Origin: Acidilobaceae archaeon
GTDB taxonomy: Archaea > Thermoproteota > Thermoprotei_A > Sulfolobales > Acidilobaceae
Reading direction: 5' to 3'
Length of the DNA stretch: 6,736 bases
Assembly: GCA_026985385.1 (NCBI GenBank)
Contig: JALSQM010000145.1
Location: 1 to 6,736 of the forward strand
A model generated the notes under the pieces. It saw nothing but the letters and a program-made list of their open reading frames with translations. It ran no database searches and was not told where the DNA came from. How positions within the stretch are numbered: position 1 is the stretch's first letter; every line of letters starts with the position of its first letter. The position numbers and the translations under genes were made by a program. This document shows, one piece after another, positions 1 through 4,059 of the stretch.

Positions 1-1562
1 GGGGAGTAGTTAGTCCAGTACCTCCCCAGCACGTAGAGGGGGGCAACCATGCCGGGGCTCCAGTAGAGGTTGGGTGTCATGTACCAGTCCCTGGGGCCGA
101 AGGCGGCGTATACAGCCTCGTCCCTGGCGGCCTCGACACCCGAAGCCTCGAGCTCCGCTGCGGCCGCCCTCAACCCCAGCTTCCCGGCGAGCCTCGCAGC
201 GCTGAGGCGGGCCGCCTCCCCGGGTGGCTCAGGGTGGTAGGCTGCGAGGAGGATCCTCTCGACGGCGTAGGCGTGCGGCTCACTGTAGGAGACGTCGTAC
301 TCCTCAGGGCTGAGGACGGGCTTGGAGGGGGCCCCGACCTCTGAGGCCTGGAGCTTGCCGCGGCTCGCAAGGTCCAGGAGCCAGGCGGCCACGTGGCCCG
401 CCTCTATCGCGTCGACGCCGAGGTAGTCGGCGTGCTCGACGAGGCTCCGCGCGAGGCCGAGCTTGAAGACGCCAACTAAGGGGCCCATGGCGTGGTAGGG
501 CTCGTAGTCGACCTTGGATCCCCTATAGATCTTCTTACAGGCAACAGGGCAGGGCTCGCCGCAGGTGAGCCACTTCCCCGCGGGGCTGCCCTTGAATACC
601 TCCTCCTGGAAGGGCTTCCAGAAGTTCTCTATAAGCATCGAGTGTAGCCTCAGCCTCGTTGTCAGCCCGTGGTATATCGTGTTGAAGGCGAGCATTGGCA
701 CGAGCTCCCTGTAGTGGACGTAGTTCACCCCGAATGTGCCCCCCGTGCCGAGCTTCTCGTCGAACCTATACTTCCTAGTAGCCCCGAGGACGGCCTTGGG
801 GTAGGAGGCCCCAACCCTACCCCTTAGGGCCTCGTCTACCGCCTTGTAGAGGGCCTCCCTACCGGCTCCAGGGTCTACCCGGCCCCCAACGGCTAGCGCG
901 GCGACGCCGTGGGCCCTGAGGAGGACGCTCCCCGCGCCGCCCCTACTGGCGCCGTCCACAACCCTCCACGACTCTGTCCAGCTCTCGAGGGCCCCGGCGT
1001 GGCTTGCCTGGGCAGCGGGCCCCACCACGGCTACCCTGAGGGAGCTGCTCGATGCCTCCCCTCGAGCCATCTCCTCGGCCCTCTCCTGGAGGAGCCTGGC
1101 GCCGTAGGGCTCGCCCCTCCGAGGCCTCCATAGATCGTCGAGGCCCTTGAGGGGCTTCACCGCGACCCTCAGCCTGGGCTCCCCCGACTCGAGACCCAGG
1201 CCCTCGACTATGAGTAGGGAGGGCTCCCCCGCCCTACCCTCGACGGCTATTGCGTCGACACCGCTCCGGGCCCATACCCACGCGGCTCCACCCATGGTGC
1301 TCGCGTGTAGCGCCCCAGTTATGGAGCTCCTGAACACCGCTACAACCCTATGGGCCCCGAAGAGCTTTGCGTGCGTGAAGGGCCCCCAGCCTAGTATGAC
1401 GGCGTTCCTCTCGTGGTAGACGTCGTATCGGTAGCTAGAGTACTCGCTAAGGTGCATCTTGACTCCCAGGTCGAGGGGGCCAAGTATGTCGGTGTCGTCA
1501 ACGTACTCTAGCCCCCACTCGCCGGTGCCCACATCGACCCTCAGCAGCTTGAGCGCCGTCAA
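1..1562 (-). CDS. gor: glyceraldehyde-3-phosphate:ferredoxin oxidoreductase (GAPOR), C-terminus cut off by window edge
   Basis: Tungstopterin enzyme of the aldehyde ferredoxin oxidoreductase family that oxidises glyceraldehyde-3-phosphate to 3-phosphoglycerate and reduces ferredoxin in the cytoplasm, in the modified archaeal glycolytic pathway. About 520 codons are visible; the Pyrococcus enzyme, as I remember it, is near 650 residues, so roughly 130 are missing. Seen: N-terminal LLRVDVGTGEW, STMGGAA near residues 88-94, SRGGAGSVLLRAH near 205-217, TGGTFG near 271-277, and the cluster motif TCGEPCPVACKK with Cys334, Cys338 and Cys342 (C-x3-C-x3-C). The last visible residues include GRYWT. These blocks match remembered GAPOR sequence better than AOR or FOR, which carry C-x2-C-x3-C. 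The fourth cluster cysteine should lie beyond the edge. The start is TTG at 1562, with GGTGG at 1573-1569 six bases upstream; an in-frame stop lies 33 bases upstream of the start codon and no ATG is in frame. Substrate assignment rests on similarity only. Confidence 0.85.
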   Translation of the reverse strand, partial: MTALKLLRVDVGTGEWGLEYVDDTDILGPLDLGVKMHLSEYSSYRYDVYHERNAVILGWGPFTHAKLFGAHRVVAVFRSSITGALHASTMGGAAWVWARSGVDAIAVEGRAGEPSLLIVEGLGLESGEPRLRVAVKPLKGLDDLWRPRRGEPYGARLLQERAEEMARGEASSSSLRVAVVGPAAQASHAGALESWTESWRVVDGASRGGAGSVLLRAHGVAALAVGGRVDPGAGREALYKAVDEALRGRVGASYPKAVLGATRKYRFDEKLGTGGTFGVNYVHYRELVPMLAFNTIYHGLTTRLRLHSMLIENFWKPFQEEVFKGSPAGKWLTCGEPCPVACKKIYRGSKVDYEPYHAMGPLVGVFKLGLARSLVEHADYLGVDAIEAGHVAAWLLDLASRGKLQASEVGAPSKPVLSPEEYDVSYSEPHAYAVERILLAAYHPEPPGEAARLSAARLAGKLGLRAAAAELEASGVEAARDEAVYAAFGPRDWYMTPNLYWSPGMVAPLYVLGRYWTNYS

Positions 1563-1598
1563 GACTAGCCACCGCCTGGAACCGCTGTTTCATAGAAG

Positions 1599-1613
1599 GG
1601 GGCCCCTACGGGG
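1599..1613. promoter_or_regulatory. GC palindrome and hairpin in the GAPOR promoter
   Basis: GGGGCCCC at 1599-1606 is a perfect 8-bp palindrome. Its right half also forms CCCC-TAC-GGGG with 1610-1613, next to the TATA box. It lies between the TATA box and the predicted transcription start, where a bound protein would block initiation. The operator role is inferred from position only. Confidence 0.25.
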
Positions 1614-1620
1614 TTTAAAG
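1613..1620 (-). promoter_or_regulatory. TATA box of the GAPOR gene
   Basis: On the minus strand this reads CTTTAAAC, a good archaeal TATA box. Transcription would start about 25 bases downstream, near 1590, giving a leader of about 28 bases that contains the GGTGG ribosome site at 1573-1569. The stretch between box and predicted start is unusually GC-rich. Confidence 0.6.
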
Positions 1621-1667
1621 ACTAGCCGACAGACGCGCTGGCCCAGCCCCGGTGGCCCGGTGAACTT

Positions 1668-1677
1668 GGGGATCCCC
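1668..1677. repeat. 10-bp palindrome GGGGATCCCC in divergent intergenic region
   Basis: A perfect palindrome lies in the region between the GAPOR and CBS genes. It is about 50 bases upstream of the GAPOR TATA box and about 40 upstream of the weak CBS-gene promoter candidate. It could be a regulator site, or chance in a GC-rich background. Confidence 0.2.
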
Positions 1678-1710
1678 CGAGGCGGCGCGTGCGGCCTGCA
1701 TCCTCTAGCG

Positions 1711-1719
1711 TTGTAAATG
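1711..1719 (+). promoter_or_regulatory. weak TATA candidate of the CBS-domain gene
   Basis: TTGTAAATG is the most AT-rich point of this intergenic region and lies at a workable distance from the CBS gene. It would put the transcript start near 1742. The match to an archaeal TATA box is poor; GTTAATT at 1725-1731 is an alternative. Confidence 0.25.
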
Positions 1720-1768
1720 TAAGGCGTTAATTCCCTCTCCGACACGCTTGGGGGCGGGTGCTCCTCCA

Positions 1769-2152
1769 GTGCTTGTGAGGGATGTAGTGAGTAAGAATGT
1801 CGTGAGCGCCTCCCCCCAGGACACGGTTAGAGTTGCCGTTAACTTGATGGCCAGCAGGAACGTGGGCAGTGTGCTTGTACTGGAGTCCGGCAGGCTCGTG
1901 GGCATATTCACTGAGAGGGACTTGGTGCGCCACCTACATAGGGGTGGGGGCCTGGAGGACAGGCTCTCCGACGTGATGACTAGGAACCCAATAACTATTA
2001 GGGAGGATGAGAGCCTCTGGAAGGCGGCTATGATAATGGTGGAGCACGGTATCAGGCACCTCCCAGTGGTTGACGGTGAGGGTAGGCTGGTGGGTGTGAT
2101 AAGTGTGAGGGACACCCTGAGGGCCCTCGTCGCCTCAAGCCATGTACCCTAG
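1769..2152 (+). CDS. two-CBS-domain protein
   Basis: Small stand-alone protein of two CBS domains, a Bateman module that usually binds AMP, ATP or S-adenosylmethionine and acts as a cytoplasmic energy or metabolite sensor; its partner is unknown. Counting from GTG at 1769 (127 residues), domain 1 spans about 3-55 and ends in GIFTERD (45-51), and domain 2 spans about 66-121 and ends in GVISVRD (109-115). Both fit the G-h-x-[ST]-x-x-D ribose/phosphate-binding signature of nucleotide-binding CBS pairs. No other domain is fused. I prefer GTG 1769 because GGGTG ends 8 bases upstream and the protein then starts directly with the conserved VRDV strand; TTG at 1748 would add seven residues and has no ribosome site. 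GAPOR diverges upstream; the DUF1152 gene follows after about 60 bases in the same direction, so co-transcription is possible. The family call is firm, the ligand is not. Confidence 0.9.
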   Translation: MLVRDVVSKNVVSASPQDTVRVAVNLMASRNVGSVLVLESGRLVGIFTERDLVRHLHRGGGLEDRLSDVMTRNPITIREDESLWKAAMIMVEHGIRHLPVVDGEGRLVGVISVRDTLRALVASSHVP

Positions 2153-2163
2153 GCCGCTGTAGC

Positions 2164-2181
2164 ATCTATACACTTGAGTGT
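2164..2181 (+). promoter_or_regulatory. TATA-like box with adjoining dyad upstream of the DUF1152 gene
   Basis: CATCTATAC at 2164-2171 is TATA-like and would place the start near 2194, leaving a leader of about 19 bases. Overlapping it is the dyad ACACTtgAGTGT at 2170-2181 (five paired bases each side), in a position where a repressor could act. Both calls are tentative. Confidence 0.3.
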
Positions 2182-2212
2182 GAATTGAAACATTCCACGG
2201 GGGCCAGGCGTG

Positions 2213-3259
2213 ATGGCTGGCGCCGCAGTGGGGGGCCTCAGGGAGTTCATCGAGGAGCATAGGAGGATCCTCGTATACGGCGCCGGGGGCGGGGGCGACG
2301 CCGCGGGGGCCGTCTACTTCTACAGTAAGGTTAAGAGGCTAGGCGGAGACCCCGTCCTAGCCGCCCTCGTGTGGGAGAGGCACCCTATAGACCCATACCC
2401 GGGCCCCATACCCATCGAGAGCCTCGTAGACGCAGAGTACCTAGGCTGGACCCTGGCCCGAGTCACTGGAGCCACGAGGGCCATGAGGCCGCATGGCGAG
2501 GTTAAGCCTCAGATAGCCAGGGTCGCAGGGGCCTTGGGGGTGGAGGCCTACGCTGTAGACGCCACTAAGGGCGCCGAGGGGGTTCTAGAGGCCCTGGAGA
2601 CGGCCGCCGAGGAGTTGGGTGTTGAGGCAGTCATAGGCGTTGATGTAGGGGGCGACATACTCGCCAAGGGGTGTGAGGAGGATCTCTGGAGCCCCCTGGC
2701 GGACGCCCTGAGCCTCTACGCCCTATCCGAGACCCGCATGCCCGCCCTCCTAGTAGTCCAGGGGCCGGGGGCCGACGGAGAGCTGCCCCCCTCGACTGTT
2801 CTACGCTACATAGCGAGGCTAGCCTCTCAGGGGGGCCTAATAGGGGTCTCAGGGGTTGAGAAGGCGGATCTCCCACTAATCGAGAAGGCCCTCGAGGCCT
2901 CCCTATCAGAGGCGAGCAGGATCCCCTACAGGGCCTTCAAGGGCGACTACGGCGTGGCCCACATACGGGGGGGCACTAGGAGCGTCGAGGTCACCCCCCT
3001 CCAGGCGAGTGCCTACATCCTAGACCCAGTCAAGGCCTACGAGGACAGCCCGCTGGCCCAGGCCGTGGCGGGTACCAGAGGCGTTAACAGGGCCCGCGAG
3101 GAGCTCAACAGGCTCTGCGTCTACACGGAGCTGGATCTGGAGTTAGACCTCTCGAGGCTCTCGGAATCGGGAGCCTCCGCCGACCCAGTCAAGCTGCGCA
3201 GCGAGGGCAGGGCTAGGCTCCGCAGGCTAGGCTGCAGTCCTCCTCCATGCCCGCGTTAG
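2213..3259 (+). CDS. DUF1152 family protein of unknown function
   Basis: A 348-residue protein that I recognise as DUF1152, an archaea-rich family of about 310 residues with no settled function. Seen: an N-terminal strand followed by the glycine loop GAGGGGD (23-29), as in a Rossmann-like nucleotide-binding turn; HPIDPYPGPIP soon after it; then GVDVGGDILAKG beginning at residue 142, a second glycine/aspartate loop; then LLVVQGPGADGEL. No signal peptide or membrane segment is visible, so it should be cytoplasmic. The last 30 or so residues (Arg-rich, ending in CSPPPCPR) look like a poorly conserved tail. ATG 2213 is chosen; GTG 2210 is one codon earlier and equally possible, and GGGGG at 2199-2203 is the likely ribosome site. 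It converges with the RHH/coiled-coil gene with 16 bases between stop codons. A sugar- or nucleotide-related enzyme role would be a guess. Confidence 0.85.
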   Translation: MAGAAVGGLREFIEEHRRILVYGAGGGGDAAGAVYFYSKVKRLGGDPVLAALVWERHPIDPYPGPIPIESLVDAEYLGWTLARVTGATRAMRPHGEVKPQIARVAGALGVEAYAVDATKGAEGVLEALETAAEELGVEAVIGVDVGGDILAKGCEEDLWSPLADALSLYALSETRMPALLVVQGPGADGELPPSTVLRYIARLASQGGLIGVSGVEKADLPLIEKALEASLSEASRIPYRAFKGDYGVAHIRGGTRSVEVTPLQASAYILDPVKAYEDSPLAQAVAGTRGVNRAREELNRLCVYTELDLELDLSRLSESGASADPVKLRSEGRARLRRLGCSPPPCPR

Positions 3260-3268
3260 CGCACTATA

Positions 3269-3277
3269 CTTACTCCT
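3269..3277 (+). repeat. CTTACTCCT repeat, copy at 3' end of the RHH/coiled-coil gene
   Basis: The nonamer recurs exactly at 3668-3676 in the promoter of the same gene. This copy overlaps the gene's stop codon in the convergent gap and forms part of the palindrome TCCTAGGA (3274-3281). It may be a second site for the RHH protein, or coincidence. Confidence 0.25.
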
Positions 3278-3623
3278 AGGACTCACCGCCCAGGCCTACC
3301 GTCGCCGTGGCCCTCCTCCTAACCTCCTCGACTAGGTCTTCGAGCATCTCAACCCTCTCCAGGACGTACCTTATGTACTCCTCCAACTCCTTATACCTGC
3401 CCTCCAGCATCATAGTCTTAATTCTCAACTCCTTCTCTAGCCTCTCAACCCTCTCAGCGAGCACCCTATCAGAGGCCCCGCCGCGGGGCCCGGTTATGCC
3501 GCCGTTCAGCCCCTGTGTTATGTAGATCTTGATGAGATCCGTGACCTGTATGCCCAGCTCGGCTGCCCTCTCCTTTAGTCTCCTGTAGACCTGCTCTGGC
3601 AGCGATAGGTGCACTGTGGGCAA
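3276..3623 (-). CDS. RHH DNA-binding protein with C-terminal coiled coil
   Basis: A 115-residue protein. Residues 2-39 fit a ribbon-helix-helix fold: strand PTVHLSLP, helix VYRRLKERAAELG, turn, helix VTDLIKIYITQGL. A glycine-rich linker (40-50) leads to a long charged helix (52-105) with hydrophobic residues at heptad spacing (L55, V59, L62, L66, then Y77, L80, I84, V87, V91, L94, V98, V101) and an apparent stutter near 69-77. I infer a dimeric DNA-binding transcription factor whose coiled coil sets oligomer state or binds a partner. The start is TTG 3623, with GGGGAG at 3634-3629 five bases upstream and a strong TATA box behind it. It diverges from a second RHH gene across a repeat-rich spacer, so autoregulation is likely. 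No toxin gene is adjacent. The RHH call is good; target genes are unknown. Confidence 0.85.
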   Translation of the reverse strand: MPTVHLSLPEQVYRRLKERAAELGIQVTDLIKIYITQGLNGGITGPRGGASDRVLAERVERLEKELRIKTMMLEGRYKELEEYIRYVLERVEMLEDLVEEVRRRATATVGLGGES

Positions 3624-3636
3624 TCTGTCTCCCCGT

Positions 3637-3710
3637 TACAAGAGTAAGACTGATAGAGGTTTATAAGCTTACTCCTCTCTCGAGACTCCTATTCAAGGAG
3701 GACTCTTGTA
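3637..3710. promoter_or_regulatory. operator-like cluster of inverted repeats between two RHH genes
   Basis: Two nested inverted repeats surround the minus-strand TATA box: TACAAGAGT (3637-3645) with ACTCTTGTA (3702-3710), nine of nine paired, and GAGTAAG (3642-3648) with CTTACTC (3668-3674), seven of seven. The hexamer ACTCYT occurs four times counting both strands: AAGAGT at 3640-3645, ACTCCT at 3671-3676 and 3685-3690, ACTCTT at 3702-3707. RHH dimers typically read short repeated half-sites like this, so an autoregulatory operator is the simplest reading. This is inferred, not shown. Confidence 0.45.
3660..3667 (-). promoter_or_regulatory. TATA box of the RHH/coiled-coil gene
   Basis: On the minus strand this reads CTTATAAA, a near-consensus archaeal TATA box. 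The predicted transcript start is near 3637, which leaves a leader of about 13 bases holding the ribosome site. The box is framed tightly by the arms GAGTAAG (3642-3648) and CTTACTC (3668-3674). Confidence 0.65.
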
Positions 3711-3728
3711 GTCGCGCTCTCAGCATGC

Positions 3729-3735
3729 GATATAC
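3729..3735 (+). promoter_or_regulatory. weak TATA candidate of the small RHH gene
   Basis: GATATAC lies about 70 bases before the ATG of the small RHH gene and would start transcription near 3758, just before the 3762-3780 hairpin. AGTATTA at 3755-3761 is an alternative that would give a shorter leader of about 20 bases and exclude the hairpin's 5' arm. Confidence 0.3.
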
Positions 3736-3781
3736 CCGGGGAGAGTACACTTGCAGTATTACCGGGGTGCGAGACCCCGGG
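3735..3781 (+). promoter_or_regulatory. two competing hairpins in the leader of the small RHH gene
   Basis: CCGGGGT (3762-3768) pairs perfectly with ACCCCGG (3774-3780) around a five-base loop, GCGAG. The same 3' arm, as CCCCGGG (3775-3781), can instead pair with CCCGGGG at 3735-3741, also seven of seven. TCAGCA (3720-3725) and TGCTGA (3784-3789) could close the outer structure next to the ribosome site GGTGG (3792-3796). It could be a DNA site, an RNA switch, or GC-rich chance. Confidence 0.35.
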
Positions 3782-3803
3782 AGTGCTGATGGGTGGATAA
3801 GAC

Positions 3804-3974
3804 ATGAGGGTCGTGAGTTTCAAGGTTGAAGAGGAGCTGTTGATGCTGCTGGAGGAGTACGCTCGCAAGAGGGGTATGCCGAAGAGCGAGGTCATACGGA
3901 GGGCTCTGAGGAGATTCCTAGAGCAGAGCGACCTCAAGCCAATCACCACGCCGAGGCTCAGGGTGTACAGCTAG
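3804..3974 (+). CDS. small ribbon-helix-helix (CopG/Arc-type) transcriptional regulator
   Basis: A 56-residue protein that is almost entirely one RHH domain: strand RVVSFKVEEEL (2-12), helix LMLLEEYARKRG (13-24), the turn MPKSE (25-29), and helix VIRRALRRFLEQ (30-41), followed by a short basic tail ending LRVYS. The turn-helix segment is textbook CopG/Arc. As a dimer it should bind DNA through the paired strands. The ATG start has GGTGG at 3792-3796 seven bases upstream; an earlier ATG at 3789 is followed by a stop within three codons. It diverges from the RHH/coiled-coil gene and lies 85 bases upstream of the ribonucleotide reductase gene on the same strand, with no strong promoter between, so joint transcription is plausible. 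RHH proteins can also be antitoxins, but no toxin-like gene is next to it. Confidence 0.85.
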   Translation: MRVVSFKVEEELLMLLEEYARKRGMPKSEVIRRALRRFLEQSDLKPITTPRLRVYS

Positions 3975-4059
3975 CCACGCAGCCCTCCGGCAGCGACTCC
4001 CTGGCTGTGGGGTGCGCGGTCGGCATAGATGAATCGAGCCCCGAGGGGGTGGGTAGGTG
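3975..4059 (+). promoter_or_regulatory. spacer between RHH and reductase genes with possible RNA stems
   Basis: An imperfect stem joins CCACGCAGCC (3975-3984) with GGCTGTGG (4003-4010), eight pairs with a two-base bulge, just after the RHH stop codon. CCCC-GA-GGGG (4039-4048) overlaps the GGGGGTGGG (4045-4053) that serves as ribosome site of the reductase. No T-run follows, so a terminator is not supported, and no convincing TATA box is seen (CATAGATG at 4024-4031 is the best). Read-through from the RHH gene is therefore likely. Confidence 0.25.

Larger units (their letters stand above)
1561..1627 (-). repeat. 10-bp direct repeat flanking the GAPOR promoter
   Basis: AAGACTAGCC occurs exactly at 1561-1570 and again at 1618-1627 (GGCTAGTCTT on the minus strand). 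One copy abuts and overlaps the upstream edge of the TATA box, where TFB would bind; the other covers the ribosome site and TTG start codon. The copies are 57 bases apart. A regulator-binding role is possible, but two copies alone do not prove it. Confidence 0.35.

Noticed and set aside
1498..1593. Minus-strand ATG frame starting at 1593 (MKQRFQAVASLDG...), near the predicted GAPOR transcription start
   Set aside because: It closes after about 31 codons, overlaps the GAPOR start in another frame, and has no recognisable product; the GAPOR homology begins in the TTG frame.
1705..2115. 136-codon minus-strand open frame opposite the CBS gene, and similar long frames opposite nrdJ (4581-5006, 5142-5501)
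   Set aside because: These are antisense shadows produced by GC-biased codon use; their translations are low-complexity Ser/Pro/Leu-rich, and the plus-strand genes have clear family motifs.
2184..2191. ATTGAAAC, identical to the typical 3' end of many CRISPR repeats
   Set aside because: It occurs once here, with no second copy or spacer pattern in the window; an eight-base match is expected by chance in places.
3722..3787. A possible tRNA: AGCATGC and GAGTGCT can pair as an acceptor stem with one mismatch, around a GC-rich 3' hairpin
   Set aside because: The 3' hairpin does not have 5-7-5 T-arm geometry, the loop lacks TTC, and no proper D-arm or anticodon arm can be drawn in the 66 bases.
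3725..3826. Short plus-strand frame from ATG 3725 across the RHH gene leader
   Set aside because: It has no ribosome site, covers the inverted-repeat region and runs into the RHH gene out of frame.
3276..3974. The two RHH genes as antitoxins of toxin-antitoxin modules
   Set aside because: Neither has a neighbouring VapC, RelE or HEPN-like reading frame; the flanking genes are DUF1152 and ribonucleotide reductase.
3975..4010. Bulged stem after the RHH stop codon as a transcription terminator
   Set aside because: No T-rich tract follows, and archaeal terminators depend on T-runs more than on stems.
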